Assembly (NCBI GenBank): GCA_013115125.1
Contig: JABANN010000102.1
Coordinates: 1-64,000 of the forward strand
Source: Perkinsus olseni
Lineage: Eukaryota; Perkinsozoa; Perkinsida
Direction: 5' to 3'
DNA length: 64,000 nt
Position 1 is the first letter of the stretch. Each line of letters begins with the position of its first letter. Below the pieces are notes generated by a model. The model searched no databases. It saw only the letters and a program-made list of their open reading frames with translations, and had not been told where the DNA came from. Made by a program: the position numbers and the translations under genes. Below, piece by piece: positions 34,742 to 45,153 of the stretch.

Positions 34742-34939
34742 GTTCCTGTAATCCACTCTGTGCGACTCCTACAGAGAGAAATAGACTGTCGGCTGTAAGA
34801 AAGAATGCTAGCAAGAATACGCTTGAGGACATACGAAAGATCTGTCGAGTGTGGCACACAGTCGCAACCGAGCGGCTCGCATGGTACACCATCAATGTGA
34901 CACATTGGTCATCAAATCATATCATGTATCATATGATGG

Positions 34940-34958
34940 AACTTCTATCATAGAAGTT
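34940..34958. repeat. 9-bp perfect palindrome with 1-nt centre
   Basis: AACTTCTAT, C, ATAGAAGTT. A 19-nt odd palindrome in AT-rich intergenic DNA. It may be a protein-binding site or chance; no further copies were noticed. Confidence 0.6.
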
Positions 34959-35076
34959 TAATTTGTATCATGCGCGACTGGAGCATTATCGTCTTGATGC
35001 CTTACAAACCGTGGTATTGTGTCTCATCATCAGCTGTCTTGTCTTCACAGTACGTTCCCATATTGCGAATCACGGT

Positions 35077-35315
35077 GCTAGGCCCTGTCGGTACTGCAGT
35101 ACTGAGCGCTAGGCCCTGTCGGTACTGCAGTACTGAGCGCTAGGCCCTATCGGTACTGCAGTACTGAGTGCTAGGCCCTATCGGTACTGCAGTACTGAGT
35201 GCTAGGCCCTATCGGTACTGCAGTACTGAGCGGTAGGCCCTATCGGTACTGCAGTACTGAGTGCTAGAGCATTTCGGTATTTCAGTACTGAGTGTTAGAG
35301 CCTTCGGGTACTAGT
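35077..35315. repeat. 31-bp tandem satellite with embedded 12-bp palindrome
   Basis: Seven full units and one partial unit of 31 bp start at 35077, 35108, 35139, 35170, 35201, 35232, 35263 and 35294. Each of the first six units contains the perfect palindrome GTACTGCAGTAC flanked by GCTAGGCCCT; the last two are diverged. It lies about 130 bp upstream of the gene starting at 35446. Confidence 0.9.
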
Positions 35316-35445
35316 CTAGTACTACTAGAATAGCTCGCCGCTCTGCGTTTGAGTAATAGGTTATTTCCTCGCAGTCTAGTTGGTCCTCATTTGGGGATCT
35401 GCCAGAAAGCCATAGGCCCGGCATCTGAGAACTTCAGTCACTCAT

Positions 35446-36178
35446 ATGGCAGCAGCCGCATCGACAGTCGAAGCGAACTACACTACCTTCTCATTCGTCC
35501 CTTCTACCGCTTCCCATCAGCAATGCGAAACAGCGGTGGGGCAGTTGGAGTCTGGTACGTAGAATTGATTAAAGCCCCCTCCAGTGATAGCGGAGTCCCT
35601 AGGCACCCTGCCGTCGGCCTCGAATGAGTCTCTACACCCCTACGATGTGACAGCCCACACCGCTGAACAGAATGAGTTGGATATGGTCGAAGCTCAAGAC
35701 TCGGGATGCTCTGAACCTCACTCGGATAACGCTGAGCCCGTGGGCTCTCATCGCTCTGTGGTGAGCTTGTGAAGAGACTGGCTGATTGAGAACACGACAC
35801 GGACAGACTCTTGCCGAAATCCAATCTGTGGCCTATTGTCTTCGCACCATCAACGCTTTAGCTAAGCTTCATATCGGAGCAAGATAGGGTCAGCGATCTG
35901 AACCTTAGAAGCTACAGCTGGCTGAAAGGAAAGGACCGTCGTTATACCAGAATAAACCCTCTTCTTTGTCGTCCCCTCAGGGCATCGGTGCAGGGGGAGT
36001 CCTGTTAGCAGCTACGGCAGTGGTGTCTGCTAAGGGGCCAGAATTCGGTGGGGGTGGCATCGGCCCTATGGATGATGTACAAAACTCTGCAGAAGTCAGT
36101 GACACATCTACTGCAGGTGACGACTGGATTGCCGAGTTGGCATTTCCGCTGATTCCGGTCATTCAACACAGAATATAG
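35446..36178 (+). CDS. Small multi-exon orphan protein
   Basis: ATG at 35446 starts MAAAASTVEANYTTFSFVPS. Exon 1 ends at 35554, followed by a 36-nt intron (35555-35590). Exon 2 (35591-35760) encodes SLGTLPSASNESLHPYDVTA and an acidic stretch, then a gtgagc donor. An exon near 35809-35885 probably encodes TLAEIQSVAYCLRTINALAK. The last exon begins near 35908 with KLQLAERKGPSLYQNKPSSL and runs through GVLLAATAVVSAKGPEFGGG to VIQHRI, stop at 36176-36178. Phases agree for exons 1-2; the exact donor of the third exon is not fixed. The protein has one short helical part, an Ala/Gly segment and no recognised domain. The 31-bp satellite lies just upstream. Confidence 0.5.
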
Positions 36179-36884
36179 GTGTGACCTGGTCGTGTGTGCG
36201 TGCTGGAGTGACCATCTTTAATGACCTCTTCTGAACTTCTCAGAGTGATGGTGTTTAAGCAGCATATGTATCTTGGCGGTCGTGCAACAGAATCTATTGT
36301 TCGTAGCATGACAAGTGTTATTATGTAGAATCTTTCCACCGGATCGACGATTCTCCCAGAATCACCCCGGGCTATCGAGATACAACGACACGATTGGCTG
36401 TCTCTAAGACAGTGGGGCAGCTCGTGAATTGTTTTTGCACTCGCCTCAGCTCCCTCCTCGACGAGCACCGCTGGTCCACTGCGCCCAGGAGGATTGAAAA
36501 CCACTATAGCATACCCAGAGGCGCTGGTTAACGAACAGAGCTACCCTGCGATGGGTGTAACAGGGGACCGCCGGCTGATCCGTGTGTGAGCGCCGCTTGT
36601 GGTAGGTCGGGTGTTGCTGCCCCTCCTGCCAATCGAAGAAGCAGGAACTCCAAGATCAGCTGCGCCAAGGAAGTGACGGGGCTTCAATTCATCCTGACCT
36701 GGTGAGATCATGTTGCTAGTGCTACCCAGTCAGGTGAGAGTGACTACCATCATGGTAGTACCATAGTCGGCAAGAGAGCTTCCGCTGTTCTCTGAACGTG
36801 AGGCCTTCTCGCCAGGGGCCCTCCGATCTCCTTATAGCCCGTGTGGCGCTGAGCAGTCAGTTATAGTCGCCACACGCACTCACA

Positions 36885-37904
36885 ATGCAAGAATTGGAAG
36901 CGGTCTGTCGCAAATGTACCAATTCTGCGATCTTGGCCGAGTCTCTGATGAGGAAAGGAGTCGGGGAGGTACCGTATTGCATTCAGGAGTTGGAGATGTA
37001 TCGTCAGAGTCAGCAGATGATGTACGTGACGCAGTTGACTAACATTCTAGCTCAGCGCGTTGTTGACTTCAAAAGGGAACGGCGGGCAAGACGGGCGTCT
37101 AAGGCGAAGGCGGCCTCCCAGCAGAGGGAAAGCTGCCCTCCGGAGGAAAGCAGCATCCCGCATAAGTCAGCACCATGCAGAGCTAATTGGAGCTGAGTTG
37201 TTTTCTATTTCAGAGGAGATCCCGAGAACGCTCTGGACGGTTGGACATGCGCTCCGGTTCGTCGTGAAAAAAATTGCCGTACATTTTCTTTATCCCAGTG
37301 TTCACTCATGTGATTGCTGTGAGCCGTGATCTCGGATATCTTGTGTTCATGCTGGCATAATACGGAAAGGTTGTTGTACTTTCAATGGTCGGCGTAACAG
37401 AGCAGGTGGAATCCGAACATCACGGAAGTGGAGATGGTCAGGAGGAGGTGAAATTGGCTCACAGTCGAAGACGCTGTTAGAAAAAAATCTGTCAGGGGAT
37501 GTGTACCTGTGCAAGGTGTATAGCGCTAGCGTTGCAGCACACTAACGCGAGAGTCATGATGGCTCAGCAGAACTTGGAGATCGCCCTCAGAGCTGGACCG
37601 CGTCAGGAAGGGGACGACGGCGCCGGGCACAGTCGGGTGGCGGGAGAAGGCCCGACGGAACTCACCGACGTGGGTGGGACAACTGCCTGTTAGACGATCG
37701 AAACGGCCTGCAGGAACTGGAGCTGCGGCGAAGAGAGCTGCAGCTGGAGCGAGCTAGAGAGCTTCATCAGCACATCTACGCGCAAATGGAACTTTTCCAG
37801 TTTTGGGTGCAACAGTTGTATAACGCTCAACGTCCGGCGGAAGAGGACAAAGGAGAGAAGAGCCAGGCGAAGAACGCACCTTTCATGATCACGCCGTACA
37901 CGTG
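36885..37904 (+). CDS. Putative coiled-coil protein, unknown
   Basis: ATG at 36885 starts MQELEAVCRKCTNSAILAES and continues helically to RRARRASKAKAASQQRE, ending near a gt at 37190. A later frame beginning near 37558 (MAQQNLEIALRAGPRQEGDD) and the terminal stretch RNGLQELELRRRELQLERAR, ELHQHIYAQMELFQFWVQQL ending ITPYT with TGA at 37902-37904 look like one gene. Introns between them are not resolved, and it could be two small genes. Heptad-rich, charged, probably a coiled coil. Function unknown. Confidence 0.4.
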
Positions 37905-38424
37905 AGAGACTCGACATCCCCGACGAAGTTCTATGCATCCGTTCAGCCATCAATGGCTTATAAGTGGCACGCACAGAGCAGCTGATCAAAGTTCATTTGG
38001 TGATGATGATGGAGAAGAAGAGGACGATGAAGAGACTTCAAGCCTCGGAAAGTGCGGAATTCTCTACCGCGGGATCGATTCGATCTATGTGATTCCCGTG
38101 ATTCTCTCGGGTTCTATTTCCTAGTCGCGGCAAATCGATGTGGACCTTGGCCGCCAAGGCTTTGCGTGACCTGTATGGGTCTTTGCATAGGTACCTCACG
38201 CCCCTCCTGGACCTCCTCCAGGGGTGGAAGAGTACCTTCGTTTGTGTGGATGAGAGCAGCAGTGTGACACCGTGACGCGTGTACCGTTCTCTCTGTTGCT
38301 GTATTGGACATGAGTCAGCATATGGTGTTAACATTGAGACATGATGAGTTGTGGATCGAGTTAGTACCGGGAGTTGCTGTGAGGCTGCTTCTCACTTGCG
38401 TTCGGCAAGTTATGTAGTAGGATG

Positions 38425-38485
38425 GGTGATTGAACGGACTTTGATTCAAAAGGTCGCGGGTTCTATCCCCCGCTGAGGTGCTTTT
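38425..38485 (+). other. tRNA-like remnant with T-run
   Basis: The segment contains a strong T-arm, GCGGG then TTCTATCC then CCCGC, with B-box GGTTCTATCCC at 38459-38469. An anticodon-arm-like GGACTTTGATTC precedes it, and a TTTTT run follows at about 38483, as for Pol III transcripts. The 5' acceptor half does not pair with the 3' half, so it is not an intact tRNA. It lies about 120 bp upstream of the first MFS gene. Confidence 0.45.
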
Positions 38486-38609
38486 TCGCAGATTTTTGCC
38501 GCCTGAACGCGAGTGTAGGTGACGCAAAATCCTGGCAACCTTAACCGATGATATCATTCGCGTTTCCTCCATCGATAGTTGTTGAACTCTATCAAGCCTC
38601 ATAGACTGT

Positions 38610-39923
38610 ATGGCTTCGACCGACGTGCAGCCTCGTCCCCTCCTAGGACCGAAAACCCATCTTGCCTTCTTCACGTTGTGCGAGATACTCGTGTATTTTG
38701 ATAGAGGCCTCATTGCTGGTCTCAACCTCTATCTCAAGGACTCGCTGAATCTCACTGACTTCGAAGTTGGCCTGCTCGGTGGTATGTTCATCCTGGGCTA
38801 CGTTGTAGCCTCCCCCCTGTTCGCGATCCTGGGCCAAGTTTCGGGCGTCTGGACCATTCGGTCAATCTGTATCGGCCTTATTGTCTGGGTTATAGCAAAC
38901 GTCCTCACCGGAGTGGTACCAACCTCCTTTGGTCTCATCGTGGCCTGCCGTACTCTCACCGGTGTCGGCGAGGCCGCCTTCTGTTCTCTAGCTCCCCCTA
39001 TCATAGACGACTCAGCGCCTCCGGGAAAGGGTTCTACTTTTCTGGGTATCTTTTTCATGGCCCTCTACGTGGGTCAAGCTCTGGGTTACGTGGGCTCCGG
39101 CTTTTTCTCCACGTGGGAATCCGGACAGTACGCGTTCTTGGGCGAAGCCTTAATCATGGTCGTCATCGTGGTTTTGGCGTTCATCTGGCGGAATCGATTC
39201 AAAGTCCCGGCTAGGAGACCTGCCAAGCACGAAGGAAGCCTCCTGAAGCAGTTCCTCGTCTTGGCTAGCAATCCGACGTACATGACTCTGATCTTCGGTT
39301 ACTCTGCCTTCATGTTTGCTGTTGGTGGTTTCGCCTACTGGGGTCCCGCGGTCATCCAGGAAATCTGGAAGGCATCCCAAACTGTGGGCAGCATGGGCTT
39401 CGGCGCCCTAACTGTTATCTGCGGTATCCTTGGTACTCTATTAGGTGGCTACGTGTTGGACGTGATGAGTCGTAAACTTGCTGGTCGCAAGTCCCGTCTT
39501 CATGTATCATGTATCCTATCTTTTGTCTTAATCACAGTCTCGATTCCCTTTGCCATTCCAGCGGCATGGAGCAACTCTGTTTATCTCTTTTTTGCTCTCA
39601 TGTTCATCGTAGAATTCTTCCTTTTCTCCACGACGGCGCCGACGAACGTCGCCATCATGGAAGCCGTACCAGCTCATCTTCGCGGTCAAGCCTTGGCGAT
39701 ATCCATCGGTGTCTCGCATATCCTTGGAGATTTCCCCAGCCCTATTCTCATGGGGATTTGGAACGATCACATTGGCTATAGATGGTCTTTGTGTATCTGT
39801 GGTACGTGGCTGTTGTTATGCGTCGTGCTGTGGTTAGCGGCGTCTTTGATAAGTCGCAAGTCTGATGTCGACATCGATGTCGAGTCCAAGACGTCTTCAA
39901 ATGCTGATGTGGTTGAACCTTGA
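38610..39923 (+). CDS. Spinster-type MFS transporter, copy 1
   Basis: Single uninterrupted 437-residue frame, ATG 38610, TGA 39921-39923. The hydrophobicity pattern gives about 12 membrane helices, normal for the major facilitator superfamily. Features of the Spinster branch include the N-terminal YFDRGLIAGLNLYLKD (cf. LDR in helix 1), the helix 2-3 loop around ASPLFAILGQVSGVWTIRSI, helix 4 RTLTGVGEAAFCSLAPPIID, helix 5 GIFFMALYVGQALGYVGSGF and the second-half LRGQALAISIGVSHILGDFP. Spinster proteins export lysolipids, sphingosine-1-phosphate or related amphipaths from endosomes or the cell surface; the substrate here is unknown. It has no introns, unlike most neighbours. A paralogue follows 310 bp downstream on the same strand. 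Confidence 0.85.
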   Translation: MASTDVQPRPLLGPKTHLAFFTLCEILVYFDRGLIAGLNLYLKDSLNLTDFEVGLLGGMFILGYVVASPLFAILGQVSGVWTIRSICIGLIVWVIANVLTGVVPTSFGLIVACRTLTGVGEAAFCSLAPPIIDDSAPPGKGSTFLGIFFMALYVGQALGYVGSGFFSTWESGQYAFLGEALIMVVIVVLAFIWRNRFKVPARRPAKHEGSLLKQFLVLASNPTYMTLIFGYSAFMFAVGGFAYWGPAVIQEIWKASQTVGSMGFGALTVICGILGTLLGGYVLDVMSRKLAGRKSRLHVSCILSFVLITVSIPFAIPAAWSNSVYLFFALMFIVEFFLFSTTAPTNVAIMEAVPAHLRGQALAISIGVSHILGDFPSPILMGIWNDHIGYRWSLCICGTWLLLCVVLWLAASLISRKSDVDIDVESKTSSNADVVEP

Positions 39924-40233
39924 GTAACAACATCATGAGACGAGTATTATATGCGTCTTCATCACTTTTCCTGTAGTTTAGTAATCCGAACTTTGTTGTT
40001 TCATCTGTAGTTCAACGGTCGGTCGGCCAGAGAGACTGATGATGGTCTTACTCGACACGAGGCTGGATTTTGACAGGTTGCTTTTGTCAGCGTCAAGGTG
40101 TACCATATACACTTTCAGATCTCTTGAGATCTCTTTTCCTCTTCACTCACAGTAGTTGTGTTGTACAGTACGGCAGTCGGGTCGATGAGTATTTCCTTGG
40201 TAGTAGCAACAACTCGAGCCCAGGCTTTCGAAA

Positions 40234-41565
40234 ATGACGTCGAAGATTCTCCGGCGAAGTGACGAATTCGGCAACCTCGGTCCGAAGACCCATCTCTGTT
40301 ACCTCACTCTAGCCTATGCTCTCGTGTATTGCGATCAGGGTCTGTTCGCTGGTTTCAATGTTTACCTAGGGAAAGAAGGCCTAGGGTTCAGCGACGTCGA
40401 GGTTGGCATCCTGGGTGGATTATTCATACTGGGCTTTGTTGTTATGTCACCGCTGTTCGCCAGAATCGGTCAGATTTCGGGAGTCTGGACGATAAGATCG
40501 ATCTACATAGGGATGATCCTATGGATCATCACCAACGGCGTCATGGCGTTGGTCCCGAGCTCATTCTGGTTGTTATTAGTGTGTCGAACTATCAATGGTG
40601 GTGCTGGCTCGGCATTGGTATCATTGGCGCCGCCGATTCTTGACGATGCGGCCCCCCCTGGGAAGAACTCCCTGTATCTTGGAATATTCTTCGTGGCCCT
40701 TTATGTTGGTCAAGCGCTGGGCTATCTGATTGCTGGCTTCTTCTCATCATGGGAAACAGGAAAATATGTATTTGGGGTAGAGGCCCTGGTGATGATAGTA
40801 TTTGCCTTTCTTGCGTACTGGTGGGAACGCCGCTTTGAAGTCAGCGACAGAGCTGAAGGTGACGAGCCCCGCGAGAGCCTAGCTCGACAGCTGGTCAAGC
40901 TAGGTAAGAATCCTATCTTCATGTGCCTGTCTTTCGGATTCTCAGCGTTCATGTTCACCGTGGGTGGCTTCGGTTTCTGGGGACCTGCCCTAATCCAGTA
41001 TATATATGACACCAGTCAAACGGTCTCCACTATCGCCTTCGGTGCTGTCACCGTCGTCTGCGGAATCTTCGGCACCCTGATAGGTGGTCTGGCTCTCGAC
41101 TATCTCACGGTTAGATGGGCCAAGAGTCGATCGCGTCTCTTTGTTGCCTCCCTGCTGTCTGCGGCGCCAATTGCCGTATCGTGGGCGGTGGGGGTGGGCG
41201 CCCCCTGGGTTAACAATCTGGCTGGATTCTTGGCGATGTTGACGATTATTGAACTATTCCTGCTCATGTCAACAGCTCCGTGTAACGTGGCTGTTATGGA
41301 CTCAGTACCAGCAAGTCTGAGGGGCCAGGCAGTGGCTGTCCTGTGGGCCATCACGCATGCCTTCGGAGATTTCCCGAGCCCACTTCTCATGGGCTGGTGG
41401 AACGACACTATCGGTCATCGATGGTCTCTTTGGATTTGCGTATGCTGGCTCATCTTTGGCGCCATTCTTTGGTCAGTCGCGACCGTCCTAAGTCGCAATG
41501 ATGTCGTCAGTGATGATGATTGGAGTGACGAACGAGGTGTAGAGTCTAAGGAGGTAGAGAGGTAG
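40234..41565 (+). CDS. Spinster-type MFS transporter, copy 2
   Basis: Single 443-residue frame, ATG 40234, TAG 41563-41565, about 12 membrane helices. It aligns end to end with the upstream copy: LGPKTHL near the start, GLFAGFNVYLGKEGLGFSDV, ISGVWTIRSIYIGMILWIIT, LAPPILDDAAPPGKNSLYLG, GGFGFWGPALIQYIYDTSQT and FGDFPSPLLMGWWNDTIGHR are all matched. Divergence between the copies is substantial at synonymous and many replacement sites, so the duplication is not recent. Both copies lack introns. The C-terminal tail is acidic (NDVVSDDDWSDERGVESKEV). Tandem arrangement and the same orientation suggest local duplication. Substrate and location are unknown. Confidence 0.85.
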   Translation: MTSKILRRSDEFGNLGPKTHLCYLTLAYALVYCDQGLFAGFNVYLGKEGLGFSDVEVGILGGLFILGFVVMSPLFARIGQISGVWTIRSIYIGMILWIITNGVMALVPSSFWLLLVCRTINGGAGSALVSLAPPILDDAAPPGKNSLYLGIFFVALYVGQALGYLIAGFFSSWETGKYVFGVEALVMIVFAFLAYWWERRFEVSDRAEGDEPRESLARQLVKLGKNPIFMCLSFGFSAFMFTVGGFGFWGPALIQYIYDTSQTVSTIAFGAVTVVCGIFGTLIGGLALDYLTVRWAKSRSRLFVASLLSAAPIAVSWAVGVGAPWVNNLAGFLAMLTIIELFLLMSTAPCNVAVMDSVPASLRGQAVAVLWAITHAFGDFPSPLLMGWWNDTIGHRWSLWICVCWLIFGAILWSVATVLSRNDVVSDDDWSDERGVESKEVER

Positions 41566-41959
41566 TGACTGTGGTGAAACGGTTATAAGATACCGATTCG
41601 TCCGTTCACTTTGGCTGGGTTGTAGCAGCACTACTAACGCAAGGTTTATCAAGAGTATTGGAATCGGTCCGATGCAGTCGACTTGGGTTTAGGGGTAGGG
41701 TTTTGGGGATCGTAATCCCGGCCGATCGATACCATTATGTATGCATTACAGTAAGTTTATTACCGGTGGTGAGGCCATTTGTTCTTGATTGTTGTTGAAG
41801 TGTCGTCGTTTGCATTCTCTTCGTCATCAACTATTTTGTCGTCGTGTCTTCTCCCGTTTTCTTCGCAGTTTGGTCCCTTTCCCAGTCCCCATACCAAGCG
41901 TTGTGTAACACAGTGGAACAGAGTCATGTCATCATTTAGGATTAGTTTTTCCCCAATCA

Positions 41960-43482
41960 ATGGCCGCCGCGGGTGGTGAGTTGAGGTCGAAGGTGTCCGG
42001 CATACTGGCGGGTGTGGAGTCATTACTGAAGGCTGGCAGCTATCTGATGCCGGTGGCGCCACAAGGGGCGACGGAGCAGGAGACCCTCGTATTTGAATCG
42101 AGGATTCAGCTGATGTAGTGGAGGGTGGTGGTAGGAGCAGCAGTGGTCTTGTTGCTTCTTTCATGGGCTTGGAGGGGACAGTGCTGTTTCTGCACTTCGA
42201 GGGTGATTGAGAGTATCCTGAGGTCGACCGGGTGGCCGTATCTTTGAGGTCGGATGTCGTCCAACGGAACTGATTGTTTTATGGGCTGTGAGGAAATCAG
42301 TATTGTGCGATCCTAACGGTGGTGGAGCAAAGGAGCTTCTTGATAAGATCGACTGGTGATCATCGGAAGTTGTGGTATGGTTAGTTCGGGGAGATTGAGC
42401 CAAGATCCAAGTGGAAACAACCCAGTGTCGAACTGGAGGAAGGGGTTCACTGAACTCGGTTCAGCCGGTTTTCTGTCAAGTGCAATCGTGTAGCTGTCCG
42501 TATGCGTAATCGTGTTGTATGAGTGAAGTACGGGTACGGCTCATCTCTCACGTTTTGCGCCATACCACACTTTTCGCAACTTCTGGTCTACGAGTCCGTC
42601 GAACCCCAGACTGCTACCCGTCCTATCTGCTGACCAGGTACACACTGGCTGACATCGCGGGCCTCCTACGCTCCCATTTCGATCACCCATCTCCGCCTGA
42701 TCTGAAGCGTCGCCTCCAGACAGCGTTCAAGCTGCTGAGGGCAAGCCAGCTGTCGCTTGAGATGGACTGTGGCGGATTGAGGGCAGCAGTGGTCGTCGAG
42801 ACCATCAAGTTAGCCATCCGGCTGCTGCTGCTGGCGCTGCAGCAAAACAGGACTCTTCTCGTTGACGTGGCAGAGGGAGAAGATCATGCAGAGGACGCTG
42901 GTGGATTCGTTGGCGCGCGGACAGGGCTCAGGCTGCCCCCTATGCGAACCATGCCGTATGCCGCGGTTGCAGTACCGAGGATTACAGGGTTCAATCCCGC
43001 CTTGCCCTGTCCCGAGGATTGCCTGATGATGTTGAGGCCCTTAGTGTACTTGGGAGCGTGCGCTTGGTGCTACAGTCGGAGGGGGAGGAGGGGCGGCGGC
43101 GGCGGCAGGTCCCCTCTGCAGCAGTGGGAGCCTTGGCTCATCGCCAGCAGCATGGACCTGCTTGGGGTTCTCATACTGCGAGAGAGGCTTAGGAGGGATA
43201 TGGTCAAGCCAGGCGATCCGCGTGAAAGAGAATACCGAAGAAGGGTCCGCGTGATGGTCATGGGAATCGTAAGTGGGGGACATCTTGCTTTCTTGCATTT
43301 CCTCAACGCTACTTTCTGTTCAGTTACTTCGGTCCCCCATGTTTGATGTACTACTGCGACGCCCTTTGGAGAGCTTGAGTAGGGCGTGGGAGAGGATTCC
43401 TGTTCTGAATTGTCTCAACTACGTCGGCTACTATCTATTCCTCCACCGCTTCTATTATGGTCTCGGCGCTGGTGACAGTTAG
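41960..43482 (+). CDS. PEX16: Peroxin-16-like peroxisome membrane biogenesis protein
   Basis: The first exon starts at ATG 41960 (MAAAGGELRSKVSGILAGVE, SLLKAGSYLMPV), matching the Pex16 N-terminal ESLL..SYLLPG pattern, and ends near 42115 at a gt. The middle part (about 42609-43268) contains YTLADIAGLLRSHF, LQTAFKLLRASQLSLEMD and ETIKLAIRLLLLALQQNRTL, then WLIASSMDLLGVLILRERLR and RREYRR-like basic residues. A 55-nt intron (43269-43323) joins to ILLRSPMFDVLLRRPLESLS, RAWERIPVL and GYYLFLHRFYYGL, the Pex16 LLRSPFYD...Y hallmark; stop 43480-43482. Pex16 recruits Pex3/Pex19 and inserts peroxisomal membrane proteins. The acceptor of the middle exon is uncertain, as is whether another exon lies in 42120-42600. 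The last intron shares a 19-nt block with a DRC1 intron. Confidence 0.72.
43269..43323 (+). repeat. Family-B intron (PEX16)
   Basis: A 55-nt intron containing CATCTTGCTT, then CTTGCATTTCCTCAACGCT, then GTTCAG at the acceptor. The DRC1 intron at 58841-58895 is also 55 nt and carries the same blocks in the same order. The host genes are unrelated and on opposite strands. Confidence 0.75.
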
Positions 43483-43489
43483 GGCCGTC

Positions 43490-44124
43490 GACCATCCCGA
43501 AATATCTGCATTTTTCATATCACGAGAGATTCTGTCGAGTGAGTCTTCAATTTTCGGGCGCGCGGTCGGAGTGCGAGGTAGCTACCCAGGGCCGCATTGC
43601 CTAGCAGGTTGCGCTCAGTCCTCGATGTTGCGGAGCAGCATCATCATCCGTGCTCCTTCCGTTCAAGCTTCATTCACACTATTACTTTACACAACTACGC
43701 TGCCCGCCCTGTTGCATCAGCGGCCTCGATCCACTCGGAGTCGATTGGAACGTGAGCCAGATAGAAAAGGAACGTACCGCAGTTGGCTCGGACGTTGATG
43801 TTGCACGCATGCGCAATGAACGCATGCGCAATGAACGCATGCGCAAAGAGAAAGCATTCATGCCACCACAAGGACATGATAGTCGTCCGCAGAGTCTCAC
43901 GTGGTGGTGGTGCTGCTGCTCGACCTTGGACCTCGGTAGAAGCTGGTAGGAATCGCAGACGGTCGCTGGTCATGATTAGCCAGGCCGCAGTGTTAATGGC
44001 CGCCACCGTTCTTGATCTCGAGAGAGGACCTTTGTTGTCCAGTAGAACTCCTCGTTCTGCTTGCGGTGATGATGATGGCTTTTTCGAGCGCGCGTATGTT
44101 CCAGTATTTTTTCTGAACTAGTAG
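43490..44124. other. Short intergenic region with a coding-like 15-bp repeat
   Basis: Between PEX16 and the glutamate-cyclase-like gene, a plus-strand frame around 43705-43890 looks protein-like (LDPLGVDWNVSQIEKERTAV) and runs into a short tandem repeat at 43803-43848. There three units of CGCATGCGCAATGAA encode RMRNERMRNERMRKEK. I could not tie this to a start, stop or family. Confidence 0.35.
43803..43848 (+). repeat. 15-bp tandem repeat, three units
   Basis: CGCATGCGCAATGAA repeated about three times, each with a GCATGC palindrome. In frame it encodes RMRNE. Confidence 0.8.
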
Positions 44125-45153
44125 ATGTCCCCCAGTAGGGAGCTCTTGAGAGGTCTCGAGGAAGCCTGTCAAGTTGATGTTGGCAAGAGGGGTATCGGCC
44201 CGCTCATTCGTCCGGGTGTCCTCGAGGAGGCTGTCGAGGCACTTCACTGTCCGCCAGCAGGAGGCAGGGCCATAGTCATCACTGGCATGCCTTGTTGCAT
44301 TCAAAAGCCCCCTCCTCAATTCGAATCAGATGGTCTTATCGGGTCTGTGTGTGTGGCGAAAGCTCTGAAAAGGGCGGGGTGGAAAGTCTTCCTCGGCGCG
44401 GAAGAAGATGTTGCCGATATTCTGACACTTCTAGCTGGTGATGCGATCGACGTCCTCGAATTCAACCCTAGGTCAACGCCTGATGACATCAAGAAGAGAG
44501 TCGGTAAACTGGATTTGCTCGTGTGCATCGAGCGGGCCGCTCCGCCGTACCGCACCATGCGCAACTTGCAAATGGACCCTGCCAAAATAGCTCCTCTGCA
44601 CACCCTGTCCGAGGGCGATGGGGTTAAGACTGTAGCCATCGGTGATGGTGGCAACGAGATGGGCATGGGTCCCCTTGAAGACCTCGTAGCAAGGTGAGTG
44701 CTCTCAGTTCATTCCGAGACAGCCATTCTGTTGCTTCTCCGTTCATAGTCAGCGCAAGGCGGGAAGGAGTGTGGAGTCTTCGTACCTAGTTGTATCACGG
44801 GGGTTGGAGTGTTAGCTCTGCACGCATGCACAAGAGGATCGGCGCGTGATGAGTAACAGGTCCTGATTAGGTACGTTCCCTTCGGCGATTCTATCAGAAC
44901 AGCTACACCGTCGGACATCTGCTTCGTCGCTGGCACCAGCGATTGGGGCTCCCTTGCCCTCGCTATGGCCTTGGGATTGTCTTGGTCACGCGAGGAGCAT
45001 CAGAAGCTGAGCGTCGTTCTGCAGGAAAGAGGCATCCGAGATGGAGTCACTGGAGAGGCCGGCCCGACTCTGGACGGCATACCGATAGAAAGAACGTACG
45101 AGTTGATAGACGAGATGAAGAGACTTCTTCTTCTTGAGCAAGAATGTATGTAG
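44125..45153 (+). CDS. DGLUCY: D-glutamate cyclase-like protein (DGLUCY / DUF4392 family)
   Basis: Two exons: 44125-44693 and 44871-45153, joined across a 177-nt GT-AG intron (44694-44870) in phase 2 to restore Arg-Tyr. The total is 284 codons including the stop, giving 283 residues. Two in-frame TAG codons immediately precede the ATG, fixing the start. Family hallmarks are GPLIRPGVLEEAVEAL, IVITGMPCCIQ, ESDGLIGSVCVAKALKRAG, VCIERAAPPYRTMRNLQM, the glycine-rich VAIGDGGNEMGMG, then FGDSIRTATPSDICFVAGTS, DWGSLALAMAL and RDGVTGEAGPTLDGIP. The family converts D-glutamate to 5-oxo-D-proline; animal homologues are mitochondrial and carry an extra N-terminal domain that is absent here. I see no obvious targeting peptide. 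The role in this organism is inferred only from homology. Confidence 0.85.

Larger units (their letters stand above)
33640..35070. other. Intergenic with inverted repeats
   Basis: No gene chain recognised. The stretch holds two perfect inverted repeats listed separately (34708-34741 and 34940-34958) and leads into a 31-bp satellite. Confidence 0.4.

Noticed and set aside
38643-39770. Minus-strand frames of 60-86 codons inside the MFS genes
   Set aside because: They are shadows of the sense genes, overlap conserved transmembrane codons, and have no independent features.
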